64,000 nucleotides of DNA, taken from contig CM028896.1 of NCBI GenBank assembly GCA_016801885.1, positions 3,658,001 to 3,722,000 of the forward strand. The letters run 5' to 3'. This document shows, in pieces, positions 1 to 11,990 of this stretch. Every line of letters begins with the position of its first letter. Position 1 is the stretch's first letter. This DNA comes from Toxotes chatareus (lineage: Eukaryota > Chordata > Actinopteri > Toxotidae). The notes below the pieces were generated by a model, which saw nothing but the letters and a program-made list of their open reading frames with translations, was not told the DNA's origin and searched no databases. The position numbers and the translations under genes were made by a program.

Positions 1-3000
1 GTCCATGCTTGGCCTGAAAACGTCTGTCATGCCTCCCTTGGCTCTGTTCATTCAAATCTGCGTCCTCATCACTGTTGCTCTTTCTTCTCTCAGTGTCGTA
101 TTGCAACAGTCACCGAGGCCCATTCTTTCTCTTTGCTGGAGATACAAGTGAACAGGTATACTATAACATGAAAGTCTAATCTTTCAAACAGCCGCTTGAA
201 AGACCATTTTATGAGCTGTCTGCCGAAGATGGAACGAGAGAGAAGGAGCGGCTAATCTTTCTGACTAAAAAGAAAAAAAAAGGAAAAGAAAAGTTGCTTA
301 AAGGTTGTCCTGGTGGCTGCGACTATGCAGCAAAAATAGCAATGAAATGTTAGAGATCTGCAAAAGCTAAATGTGCATGTAGAACTCCATGTACCAATGT
401 ACGTATGAGTTTTTCTTTTATTGTAGTCTTTCTAAATCCATTATTATGCACCACCTAGTACTTTTACCTAATGCATTCAGGTGTCACTGCTTGATAAAAA
501 AAAGGACATCTAAAACCCTCTAGCCCCTTTCTCCAGTGTCCTCACACTACACCGTTTTTCCTTTAAAATAAATGGCCTTTTCAAAAAGTACAAAAATGTG
601 GACATCTACTCAGGTGCTGAATGGCAGCATCTATTAGTGCACTTGAACAAATGGGAAAAATGTGGTGAAATAGAGTGCTTCGATCTGCAGAGGTATCTTA
701 CAAAAAAAAATTGCCTGCACTTTTGAAACAGTTGTTACTGTGTAAGTAACACAGCACAGCACAGTATTGTTGACATGTCCCAAGTATCAAAATCTTTAAA
801 TGTGGACATCGGACAGGTTTCCATCCAAATTTAGTTCAAATGTCGACCGAATATTCAAAAACTTTAAAACTTAAAACTTTAACTGTTGTTATGCAAATAT
901 TAAGACTTGGTTCATCAAGAAAAAAAAGCTGGTGGTGCAGTGCAGAAGACGCCGGTGACAAAATTAAAAGAGCAACAAAGAGCAACAGAACACTCTCTGA
1001 GTTCAAAATTAAAAGCGTGCCTGTCAAACCTTAAATCAACATTATTAAAACTATTTTACCTTAAAATAACAGCTTCAAAATGACTGTTTTTGTTGCATTA
1101 TGTCACTTGGGTTGATTGGGTATAATCACTCATAAAGAAAAGCAAAATATTTAACAGCACTATGTCACACTACGCCAACTGCAGGCCTTAAGTTAGCTAC
1201 ATGAAGGAGTTTGGTCAGTATTCTCAGCATGGACATCATGGCAGAGATGAAGAGACTAGCTCAGTGGTGCTGTGGCCATGGGACAAGCTATGTGCACAAG
1301 TATTTTCTAAATTCACATTGAGTCTTGTGTCTTATTTGTTCAAAGCTAAAAGGGACAAAGAGAAAGAGAAACATTATCACATCTTGAAACTCTGACTATG
1401 GGGAGTCAGACCATATGCCAATGTCAATCCTCCTGACTTAACCATGATGGGGATACAACAATCTGATCTCCAGCTTGTGGTGTTCATTCCTTTAAAGCAT
1501 CTCTGCAGGATTTGGGATTATTAGCTGAAATTTGCAATGGCACAACTGGTCTGAAGAAATCAGCTTCTCTCCTGGAGACAGTTGCACAGTTTTGTGCATG
1601 GCAGCAATTAGTGCATCTCTTAGTTAACATGCCTCTAAGCCTCCGCCAGCTCGAGGAGCGCCTTCATGTAGCCGATGCTGATCTCTGACCCCCCCACCCC
1701 TTTCTGAAGAGAGCTGAGTCTGCTGGAATCAGCAAAACATCACAACAAGCATATTTTCTTTCTGCTAAATAAATAGTCCTGAATAACAAATCAGCTCGTC
1801 ACTGCAGCCTGGGCTGCTCCTCTGTTAATATGGAGAAAACAAAAAATGAGACAGCTACTGCAAATAGCACGTGGATGTCATTATTAAGTATTAAAGTATT
1901 TTGAACTCGCTGTCAGTAACCTCTTCACTTTTAATGACTGAAATCAACTTTTACCGGCTACTCCTGGGACCTGGTTCACTTTTGTATTTCCCCAAAACTA
2001 TCACAAAGTACCCACAAATTAAACTGGAGCATGATAACTCCACTTTTTAAGAATTAATTGAAAGGAGGACGCAAGTGACAGATGATTTAATGGTGCTGCT
2101 GAAAAGCTACTGTTGCTTTATTCATCATTTGGAACGAGGCAGCACTACATTCATTTTAATTGCAATGAATGAGTAACATGGTACTGAATGCAGCAGGTGT
2201 CCAGGTGGGCTAATGTTAGAGCTAACAAGAAAAAGAAAAAAGAAAAAAGTTCTTTGTTGCATGTAAAAATGCTTTAACTATAGAAGCCTTTACACTTCAG
2301 TTATTGTTTGATCATTCTGACAATAGAAAGTTTTAAGCTTTCGTTTGATGAGTCTGGACCTTCCTTCAGGGATCTCTTTGTAACTGTATGCACAGCATGC
2401 ACATGTGAGGACGCACACACAGACACACACCGACACACACAATCTTATCTCATCTAATTTCATCCCAGCTTTGGTCGGATGAACAAGGACAGTTGAGAAT
2501 TGTCTTACTCCCACTCAGAATTCAGAAGTGCACAAGAAAGCATGAAATTGTTTTATTTATTTACGATGTGCCTCGTTGTCCCTGAAAATGAATGTGACTT
2601 ACAACTTAGAATGGCATGAGAGAGACTTTTAACAATGCAGCAATGAAGACGAGATGAGGGGGGAGGCGTGAGGGAGGGAAAACAATATGAAACAGCAAGA
2701 AAAGTAGAGAAAAAGAGGAATGTGGAAAGGAAGAGGGCAAGACCACATCCACACTAATTATGATAAATTTGAAAAAAATATAATAATATATTTTAAGTAA
2801 GTTATAAGTTTTGGCCTCTCAGCTCGCATTTTCCAGAACAGGTCCTTTCTCTCTTTGTGATCAATGACAACAGCTGTGTTGGGTTATCAGTGATACTAAA
2901 ACAAAAAGCAAGAGAGTATTGGAGGAAAAGAAGCAAACTCTAGCTTATTAAGACCAAACACAGCACGTAAAGTCTACAAATATAACTTACCACAAAGCAT

Positions 3001-3396
3001 TTTATTGTTTGCTAGATGCAATTTCACTACAAGACAAAGACAAAAAAGAAACCACAGTTTTTTAAGGCAAATTTTGAGAAATCAATCTGAAAATAGTTTG
3101 TATGGAAGACATTTGTCACACGTACGTCATATCTGAGAAGATTTGGTTGATGATATCAAAGAAATAGAGGAGGGAGAGAGGGAGAAGAAGAAAAAGAAGT
3201 ACAAAGTCACAAGAAGGGCATGCAGGAATGAAAGAGAAAGCAGAGGGAAAGAAAGGAGCAGTGGGGTATTTTGCTATCACCAATAGTTGAGGGATATTTC
3301 CTCAGCCATGGCGCTAATCCGGCTAACATTAGCATTTTCATGAGTCCTGTGTCCGAGGCTTGGCAGAGCATGTCACTGCCTCATTTGGTTACTTAT

Positions 3397-3451
<55 letters not shown>

Positions 3452-4723
3452 CTCTCTCTCTCTCTCTTTCAATACACCCTCTCAACCGACTCACTCCACA
3501 CAATCGCTCACAGCCCCATTGGTGTCTGTGTGTGTTTATGCGTCATGCACACCCATATCGCACTCTGAGCAATACAACAGAGCTGAGGACTGCTGGCTGC
3601 ATTTCCCTTATCTATCAAAGTACTCCTCATTCCTTCTTTAAAATGAATTTCTCCTCTCCACTGCTTTCCAGTCTGAGCCGCTTATGAATTCTAAGAGTCT
3701 TGCTGTTATTATGTGGCCTTCTGAAGCCCAAGCGAACAAAAACTTTGCAATCCAAACTGCTTTTTTTTTTTAAGTACTTACCACCAAACCATGAAGGTTG
3801 TAACTTCAAAAATAGCCAATGAGGGCATTAACTTTTAAGGTTAATTTTTATTTTTAAATGTGGCGTTTGGTATGTTTCAGCAAGAAACCAGACCATTGAT
3901 TTATGTCACATCCTGTCCAAGCCTCAATTAAATACTGTTTGCTGCACGAAAAGGTTCAGAGGTAGCCTGTTTATTATCTGGTGCCTTTGGTAATGACATG
4001 AGTGCACAGTCAGTGGGTTTCTCGCTAATGGACTATGCTGTTGGTTAAAGTAAAAAAAGAAAAAAAAAAGCTGTGCACTCTCCTTTCAGCTGGGTGACAT
4101 TTATTTGGCCACTGAAATTTCAACTTTCTTTGTCTTTCTGGCACTGAGTGTTGCTGCGTGTGCAACAAATCTCCAAAGGGAACCAGAAGTGAATGAAATC
4201 AGTCATCTGTGGTCAAACAAATTTTAAAATTGCTCAAGGGTTGGCAGCCTCAATGAGATGCCGTGACACTCTGCATTTTGGTACTCTTTATTTTTTGCCA
4301 AATATTTGTCAATCTGTGTGGGAAAAGGATCTCAGATTTTGTCCCTGAACTCAGTTCAAACTTTGTTTGTAAACCTTAAGGAAAAGCGTTAATATTGTGC
4401 AGGATGAATGAATTAGGAGGAAATATTTCAATAATTTTCAAAATGTCTGTGTGTTCTCTTCGAACCCTTTGAACTCAGAACTTTAATTAAACCATTTAAT
4501 TTTGAGAAAAACCTCACCAGGAAGTATAAGTGCTGCCACCACGCAGCTCCGACAATGATAACCCTATAAGCCATTCTGTCTCAAATTCGGTCATGGGGAG
4601 ATTAGTGTTACATTGCCTGTCACCTTGTAATTTCTCGCACAGACACAGAATCAAATTGTGGCAAAGGAGACCTGAACCGAAAACAACACAACATACTAAA
4701 ACAGAATGCGTCATTTCTCTTAC
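1..4723 (-). other. cntfr intron downstream of exon 4724-4890 (partial)
   Basis: No convincing cntfr exon is seen on the minus strand. The stretch is AT-rich with short purine runs (2641-2735, 3169-3260), a compound AC/TC array (3399-3467), and two exon-like islands reported as findings (94-155 on plus, 1635-1722 on minus). The longest open frames cross the AC/TC array and are repeat translations. The boundary at 4723 is set by the donor GTAAGA. Confidence 0.8.
3399..3467. repeat. compound (AC)n(TC)n microsatellite
   Basis: About 25 AC units pass directly into about 10 TC units. Open frames here read as His-Thr then Leu-Ser runs and are not genes. Confidence 0.97.
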
Positions 4724-4890
4724 CTATACTGGACTCCTCAAAGGAGATGGTGGTGAAGGCTTTCCCCAAGGCATTGACTGCTGTCACATTAACTTTGTAA
4801 GGGAAGCTGGAGAAGACCTCAGGAAACCGTACATGACAGCGATTCTTGTGGACAGAATCTTTCTGCACCTCCAGTGAACGCTGGTTATGT
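4724..4890 (-). CDS. cntfr: cntfr exon: second half of cytokine-receptor FNIII domain 1
   Basis: The acceptor ACTTCTCTCCAG and donor GTAAGA bound 167 bases on the minus strand. The first base completes a CAA codon with the preceding exon, 55 whole codons follow, and a final G starts the next codon, expected to begin V-K-P-D-P-P in this family. Landmarks are QKDSVHKNRCHVRF, FPYKVNVTAVNALGK and ISFEESSI, colinear with human KDPALKNRCHIRY, YKVSISVSNALG and ITFDEF. An N-glycosylation site NVT is present. The fourth domain cysteine (NRCH) is kept, but the third, expected two residues before KD, is valine here (LEVQKD). The next exon, with the second FNIII domain and WSXWS box, was not found in bases 1-4723 and should lie outside the window. 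Confidence 0.94.
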
Positions 4891-6939
4891 CTGGAGAGAA
4901 GTGGAAAATAAAAAAAAAAGAGAGGGAGTGGGGGTTAGAATAGGTAAGGAGGAACAAGGACAGGTTTTAGAAAGAAAAATGGATGAGCTGGTGTTTTTTC
5001 AGCTTGAAAGAAGACTCACACATCGGTGTGCAAATGTAGAAAGAGAACAGGAAACTGCATTTTTTCCTTTTTTTTGTTGTTGTTATACATCAAAGATGGA
5101 TTACAATTTTAATTCCAACATTAAAAACTGCTGACCATACCTCCTGCTACAAAGAGCTGGAGAGTTTGGGTTTGGGACATGGCCAGACTTGAGTTTTACT
5201 GTCTTTGTTTTCTTTTTATGTACATTGTTTTTTTTTAGTTTGGCTTCTAGGCATAAATATGCTTTTATAAACTTTATTTTACATTTGTTTGTAGGCTAAA
5301 AGCAGTTTTAGATCTTGTATGACTTTAAATGAAATCATACTGTAAATCTAATTTCTGTCAGCATTGGTGAGTCAATAGTCATAATGGGACACTATATTTA
5401 TTGCAGATAAAAGCCAGATGTCGGCAGCTAGCAACAGAGCGCTCACAAGGACAACCGCAGTCCTCTCTTTAGGATGTGGTGGATGTTTTAGAATGAAAAA
5501 AAAAGGAAAGAAAAAGGACAAAAAAAAAGGCTGTTCAGCAGAATGTGGAACTGATGGCATGAAAAATACAACAACAAGAATCATTCTAACTGTTGGATGC
5601 TCCTCTGCCCTCTGCACAAAAAAACACAACCTACCTGGACCCTAAAGACACCAACATTATCTCTATCTCTTTATAGTTCTCTTCATCTACGCCTGTCTCT
5701 GTCTGCATGTCCCAGTCCTCATTATTATTCAAAGAGAATATTACTGGTGTTCCAACATTAATGAATCCACCTGCTGGGATGTGAGCTGTGGGACTCTGTG
5801 ATCTGGGAATATCAAAGAGAACATGACGAAGACAGACTCACTGGGTCTCCATCCGCACATTCTGAGTGTTTAAGGTCCTTCCTACTGTCCTGATAAAACA
5901 TCTCTGGAGATCCAGAGAGAGTGATGTCTTTAACTACAGTGTGAATCCAGACTGATGATGTTTTGTCCTATAAGCGCCTTTCGTATAATCTGAAAATGAT
6001 CTTTTTAAGATGAAACTTTCATCAGTGAACTTTTTAAATGTGGTGTTTTTCTCTTTTTTTTCATGCATGGTTTTAAAACGAATTCCACAGGCTAAATTGT
6101 GAAAAACAATGCAACATCCGTGGTCTTAACTTTTTACAGTGGGTGCAGGCATGTTTAATTTGTCATTCTATTGAATAAAGCATGCCAAAAATTGCACAGA
6201 AATGTTTCTGTTTAAAGACAAATTTTGTGATTAACAACAAACTACATGCATTTGTCAAAGGAATAATGACAAACTTTTCAGATGCCATTTTCAATAGATG
6301 CATGAATGATGTTTTCTGGCTTCATTATGTTCTGTTTCAAAAGCTGCTTTATTTGCTTCTAATTCTTTACTGAGAGTAAGGAAGAGGAGAGAGTCAGGGT
6401 CATATGATCTTAGGTGCTTCATGCCTAAGAAAACTTATTTTGTAAAAACTGTGAAGATTATTTTCTATCCTCAATTTTCCTTTACTTTTTTTACCCACTG
6501 TTAAACCCCAAAAAGGTCTACTTATACTGTAACCATTCTTCCTTCCCTGTTGATGGTTTTTCCTCTAAACCAGGGGTTTTCAAACTCTGACGCTGTCTGT
6601 CTTTTTTTTTCCCCTTGAGTTGTTTGAATTTTGGCAAACTGGCCCCATTAAAAGTATGCTGAATTAGTTATCATCCATTCCTGCTTTCAGCAGACCCATG
6701 GATGTACAGACACCTATCACCGGATCACTTTGAAACCGAAGAAAACATGAAAATTTGATGGATTCTCAGGCAAGTTCTTTGGTCGAGAGGAGCTTCGGTT
6801 TTTCATGGTGGCTAACTGAGATAATGATACCCTTCGAAAGCGCAAGTCACACTGATGAGTTATGACTTTGAGAAGGAGTATGGATTTTTTTTCCTTTCCC
6901 AACTCTTGGTTCGGTTATGCACACAACAACTGCACTTAC
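4891..6939 (-). other. cntfr intron between the two exons of FNIII domain 1
   Basis: This is a 2,049-base intron with canonical ends (GTAAGT at the right, TTCTCTCCAG at the left). It holds A-rich and T-rich runs and, at about 6573-6856, part of a repeat related to one near 24336. No other gene is seen. The open frame at 5418-5645 is A-rich with lysine runs and is not convincing. Confidence 0.85.
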
Positions 6940-7057
6940 TGTACGTCCACTTCAAAGGAGGTGGGGATGTACGTTGGTTGCAGCAGGTGCCAGCTGCAGT
7001 AGAAGCCCTTAGGGTAGGTGTTGGATCGACAGGTGACTGTGGGCTCCCGAGGAGAAG
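6940..7057 (-). CDS. cntfr: cntfr exon: first half of cytokine-receptor FNIII domain 1
   Basis: This exon encodes the start of the membrane-distal fibronectin III domain of the cytokine-binding module. Acceptor TTGTCTCTCTGTAG at its right edge and donor GTAAGT at its left edge give 118 bases. Joined to the Ig exon, the split codon becomes ACT and the frame runs SPREPTVTC, then RSNTYPKGFYCSWH, then PTYIP and FEVDV. The two cysteines 11 residues apart (C-RSNTYPKGFY-C-SWH) are the first conserved disulfide pair of class I cytokine receptors. Roughly three quarters of the 38 whole codons match human CNTFR as I remember it, so this is the strongest identification in the window. A long (AG)n array lies 82 bases upstream of the acceptor. 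Confidence 0.96.
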
Positions 7058-7136
7058 CTACAGAGAGACAAAAAACAAACAAACACAAGAAACAATGAAT
7101 AACTTTGAGTTTGAGAGAGAGAGAAACAGACATAAC

Positions 7137-7138
<2 letters not shown>

Positions 7139-7197
<59 letters not shown>
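7139..7197. repeat. (AG)29 microsatellite beside the FNIII exon acceptor
   Basis: This is an uninterrupted AG array on the plus strand, so (CU)n in the cntfr pre-mRNA. It lies 82 bases upstream of the acceptor of exon 6940-7057, within the range where pyrimidine tracts can bind splicing factors. Confidence 0.97.
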
Positions 7198-7198
<1 letters not shown>

Positions 7199-9428
7199 GC
7201 AAAGTTACACAGATTACATTACACACTTCCTAATTGAATAGTTCATTCCTGATCAAATATTTCATTAAAAAACATCACTGCTACTCAGTTTAAATTAAGT
7301 TGTGTTTCTGGTTATGTTTTATAAGATATGCTTTTAATTTGTTTTAAAATTGCTTATTTATGTGAGGGCTGGAATAATCCTACTCAAATTTTACAGTATC
7401 ACATATTTTTATATAAACCTAAAAGTAACACAAACCTAAAAGTGATAGCAAATAAGGACTTTTGAGTCAGTTTGTTTAGGTTCAACATCACATTCAATCC
7501 GACTCATAGTTTTAATTAAAGACTGCAGCAGTTTTTTCTTGTGTCATGTCTAGTGACCGAGGGAGACATTTTCACATAGTCAAAAGTTAAATATAATTAT
7601 TTACTTGCATTGATTTTTTCCTTTCAGCTGTCAGAATGCTAGATGTATAGAACAAAAAAGTGAACTCAGCATCTTCTGCTAAATATTTGTGACCGAGGAC
7701 AAGCAATCTATTTAACAACCTAATCTAAGTTATTGAAAATATGACGACGGGCAGAGCTGAAGGTGACAGAGAATAGATTTGGAAAAATTTAAACAGCAGG
7801 GGGAAAATAAAGAAAAGGGTGAAGGAGATGGTAGAAAAGGAGGGAAGATGGTGTGTGGAGAGAAAGGAAGGATATTGGAGTGGTGGAGCAAAAGAAGAAT
7901 AAAAGAGGGTGGCCAGAAAAAGTGATGTTACGCCAACTCTGGCCTCCTCTGAGATTAGGGTCTTTTCTTCACAGCTAGTCAACCGCGTACTCGTCTACCA
8001 CTCCCTCTTTCTCCCCACAGTTTTTTACCGTTTTATCCTTGCTATCTCTACTACATGTAATATACAGTATGAGTACATACAGTATATTGTGCCGTCGCAA
8101 AATCAAATTCCTATGTTCTTTTAATAAATGTGAAATATTGCCTCCTCTGCTGTTTGTCTTTTCTGTTCCACCATTTACTTTCTTCTTTATTTCCTTCCAT
8201 CCCTTTTTTTGATCTAAATTGCATCTTTTTCATTTCACGCATGGCGCTTCATTGCTAAGGGCTGCTGCAGAGTATTGTTTTAAGAATATATGGGCCTGGC
8301 ACTGAACTTTCATTATTTCATTAAATGCTGGATATCAGCCAATCGGTAATACTCTTGATATGATGAGTTCACTGATAACAGCTACATTCAGACAATTTAA
8401 TTCTTCATTTACAGTCAGTAATGTACACCAGAATTGGGCTGGGTGGGATGGGTCAGCCTGCCTTTAAGAGCCACTAACCCATTCATTGTGGTGGACATGG
8501 GAAAAAACAGCATGAGCTGCTCAGTTGGGCAGGATTTGTCTCCCATGTGGGAAAAATGATAGCGCAGCACACAGCTTCCAGGGTGTGTCCAGAAAAAAGG
8601 TAATAATTACGCAGAACAATGTTACAAAGAAGGGTCTTAAATAACTTTTTTAGCTACTTGGAATGGTTTGATAAGTTAAGAGTTAAACTCAGAGGTCAAT
8701 GGAACTGTAGGCTAGTGTTTGAAACTGCTGAATGTTTGTTCAACAATAGTCTGAGTGCTAATCTGGATGGAAATGGAATGATTTATCTTGGGATGGTGTA
8801 ACTCCACCTTATAATAGCAAAGAATCACATGTACAGTATTTTATTTTCCTACACAAACAGCAACTTTTTAATACTGGTTAAACTGTTGACTATGTCCTGA
8901 TGTTCAATCAGTATCCAAAGTATTTTCTGTGGCAAAAAGCAGCAAGAAGGAGTGTCTCAAAACAGAAATAAAAAATATAAGGAAAAGTGGAAAGACAATC
9001 CCTTAGAAAGGAGGAACACAATGCCTGTGGTGTTACGTCTGACTTATTAACTTTATCTCAAGCATTTAATTCGTCACTGATAATTACTGAAATTATTACT
9101 GTGCAGCCACAGTTTCTGAAACATTATTCTGTCACTTTTTGTAGTTTCAGCACGTAAGTGTGGCGTGGTTCCTTTTTTTTCCTCATCCCAGTCTATGTTG
9201 GCTTACCCTTGGGTTCTAAAATTTCCCTCTAGGATCAACAGTCCTGACATTAATTTGAATAATCCTCTTTTTTGTATTTATGAAGGCTCTGTGAAGATTA
9301 ATTCACCATAAAAAAAAACACATTCTGGAGCAGAGCTCTGTCTAACTATTTCATAATTTGTAATTGTGATATCACAACATCTTTGCAACATCCTTTCTGA
9401 ACAGCTCCCTTAAGGTGTATTTGGTCAG

Positions 9429-9452
9429 GCACACACACACACACACACACAC
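9429..9452. repeat. (CA)n microsatellite
   Basis: A CA array of 12 units, followed by interrupted CA-rich sequence to about 9470. Confidence 0.95.
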
Positions 9453-9538
9453 GACCACACACACGCCCACAAGCAAGATGCAGGCTTGATTGGCTGCTGT
9501 GGGGTCATTTCACTGTCACACACAGCTGTGTTTAAGCG

Positions 9539-9559
9539 GTCGCCACGGCAACTAATTAG
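9539..9559. promoter_or_regulatory. candidate RFX X-box next to a TAATTA homeodomain core
   Basis: GTCGCCACGGCAAC fits the X-box consensus GTNRCC-N2-RGYAAC at every position. It abuts CTAATTAG, a palindromic homeodomain-type core. The surrounding 150 bases carry more AATTA, CAAT and CAATTG motifs and lack simple repeats. Function is inferred from motif match only. Confidence 0.4.
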
Positions 9560-11364
9560 CCTGTCAATATCATCAACAATGAGATGCCAGGGACGACATC
9601 CAATCACACTCAATTAATCACAGAGACTAATTGGGGCCATCTCAATCAATTGGCTCCTCATCTGAGAGCTTCAGTTAAAGTTACAAACACACACACACAC
9701 ACACAAATATATTCACACACACATTCTTTGTCAGGATGGACAAAAATGGACACACTGCACCATCAGAGCTGCAGGTACTCCTGCAGGCTTTGTGGAATTA
9801 ACCATAATCAATCAAACCAGCTTATTAAGAACTTGAAGGAGTTCAAAGACGACAACAAAGGAGAAAATGAGCAGATTTATGAAGAAGCAGAGACGTGAAG
9901 AGGATGAGCATAAGTGTGGGCTCACGCCAGCCTTGTTTGGAGTGGATTATTTGAACTCTGGAGTGTTTACTCCTTTAATTTAGTTCATAGCCCGGCCTGA
10001 GTGGTGTCAATCAAACCACTGCAGAGACACCTAAAAGGGCAGTTCATACTGCAGGGCTCCTCCAAGGGGACTGAGGTGTGGTTGTTTAGAAGTGTGAGCG
10101 TGATCTGAACCATCGATGCCAAATGACCTCACAGCATAAAGGTTTGTGTGCACGAGGAGACAGATGTTGACACCTAAATGCCAGATGCTCATCAAGGACA
10201 AATTAAAAACTAGACTGACTCTGATATAAGCTACGAAAATTTTGCTCAGTGCAAACGCTTTTAAATCCATTTGATTCACATTTATAAGCTCTGAATTGTT
10301 TATTTGGTCATTTTAAAGCTTAGGCTGTCCAAAAAGACAATTAGCTACATAGCTCATAAACCACTGTGGGATTATTTTAACCGTATTTCTCTTTGCTTTC
10401 TTTCTTATTTTATTTGGTTCCATGTAGTTCCAGGCTATTTTCTTATAGCTAGCATGTTGCTGCCATTAGATAAACTGTTACTTCTTCACTGTTCAGCCTT
10501 GGTGGATAGTGCCTGTTTTAAACTTAATTAATACCAAAACACAACATACTAAACATTTCTGCAAAGGCTAAGAGCAAATACAATGATTTGTTGGCTCCAT
10601 GGCAGTGTCAGAAATGCCACAAGAAATAGAAAGTCAGTGTCAGAATAGCAAAAATAAGAAGGGAAACAGAGGGAGGGAAGGAGGGAAATAAGGACACAGG
10701 TGTATCTAGAGGCAAAGATGAAAGAGGAGGAAAGGATTGTTGCGAGAAGAGGAAAAGAGAACAGTAAGGGGAAGCACATGAAAAAAGAGAAGATGGGAAC
10801 AGACATAATTCTTTCATCAGATGTTCCTAAAGTGCCTAAAGAATTTCAGACACACAACACGTATGCATGCACATAGAGCTGCCACTCAGTTGCTTCACTA
10901 ATAATAAAACATCAAAAGCTTTGTATGCATCTAATGAAAACAGACAATGAAAAAGAAAGAAGAAAGGACAAGAGATAATGCACCTGTAGGAAGGGGGAAA
11001 AAAGAAACAGAGAACAAAGACATTATGAATATTAAAGCAAATAAAACAATAATTCAAATTAAAATGACATTGTGCATGTTGTTCTTTTTTTTTGTGAACC
11101 ACGGCGTGAGATATCACCTGAGTCACCAGCAGATAGGACACCACTCATGAATAAATGTTATTTGAATTAGAGCGCTTTCATCATCTGGTTTGAATTGCTA
11201 AACGCTGAATGTGATTTTGAGGATGCCCTTTGTTAGCCTCATGAAACACGCACCTGCATGTGCGCATGCACACATGGTTAGTAAGGTTACTTTTAAATGA
11301 TAATAGGTCAGCGACTCAACTCACTGTAGACCGAGACTCATAAATCATAATGAGAGCAACCAAA

Positions 11365-11366
11365 AA

Positions 11367-11397
<31 letters not shown>

Positions 11398-11398
11398 A
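11365..11398. repeat. (AAAT)n microsatellite
   Basis: Tetranucleotide array of about 8 units within A-rich sequence. Confidence 0.95.
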
Positions 11399-11990
11399 AA
11401 GGGAAAAAAAAAGAAGAGAAGAAAAGAAACACTGTGAGGCAACACATACATGCAAATTTTAATTTTGAGTAACTGTAAGTCCCACGCTTTTCTGTAGATG
11501 TGTATTTCTGTTTAAAAATGCAAAATGTTCTACTGATTTTTAATTCGAAATTCATCCCTAGCCTTGGCACCTGGCTCTGTTGCTGACCGTTTTGTACCAT
11601 GGACATTAAAAAAAAAAAAAAAAGTATCTCTGATTTTGAGTTCCTAGTCACAGATTTAAAGTTCAACATTTTTAGTTTTAATATATAATTCTATGTCAAG
11701 GTTAAATAGCAGTGAGGAGTGTCACTCAAAAGTGGGCATGACTTAGTGAGCACCCATCATAGTGATATGTAGTTTCAGAGGATTTTTATATAAATATGTA
11801 CATAAATACTCAAAAAAATACTTTGAAATACCAAGAGATGATGTACTGTAACAGAACACATGATAAGAACATGGAACAATTACAGGAGCTACGGAACAAT
11901 ATAGAAAGTCAATTTTAAATCCATTAGATTACATGGAGTTCGTCTCGGATCAGTCTGTGTGAAATACTATGATAAGAGCAGCCAACAGCT

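Larger units (their letters stand above)
7260..11364. other. intronic stretch without genes
   Basis: This is mostly unique-looking AT-rich intron. It includes a purine-rich run (7795-7920), CA arrays (9429-9452 and around 9688), a block at 9500-9660 with an X-box and TAAT cores that resembles regulatory DNA, and another purine-rich run (10610-10800). No exon recognised. Confidence 0.6.

Noticed and set aside
1256..1347. tRNA-like A-box (TAGCTCAGTGG) with a TTCAAAG further down
   Set aside because: The spacing is too long and no cloverleaf stems could be formed, so neither a tRNA nor a tRNA-derived SINE is supported.
3271..3687. 138-codon plus-strand frame
   Set aside because: Its middle is a translation of the AC/TC array (His-Thr then Leu-Ser) and the flanks show no domain.
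1..4723. search for the next cntfr exon (second FNIII domain, WSXWS)
   Set aside because: No minus-strand segment with the expected KPDPP start or WSXWS end was found; it must lie outside the window.
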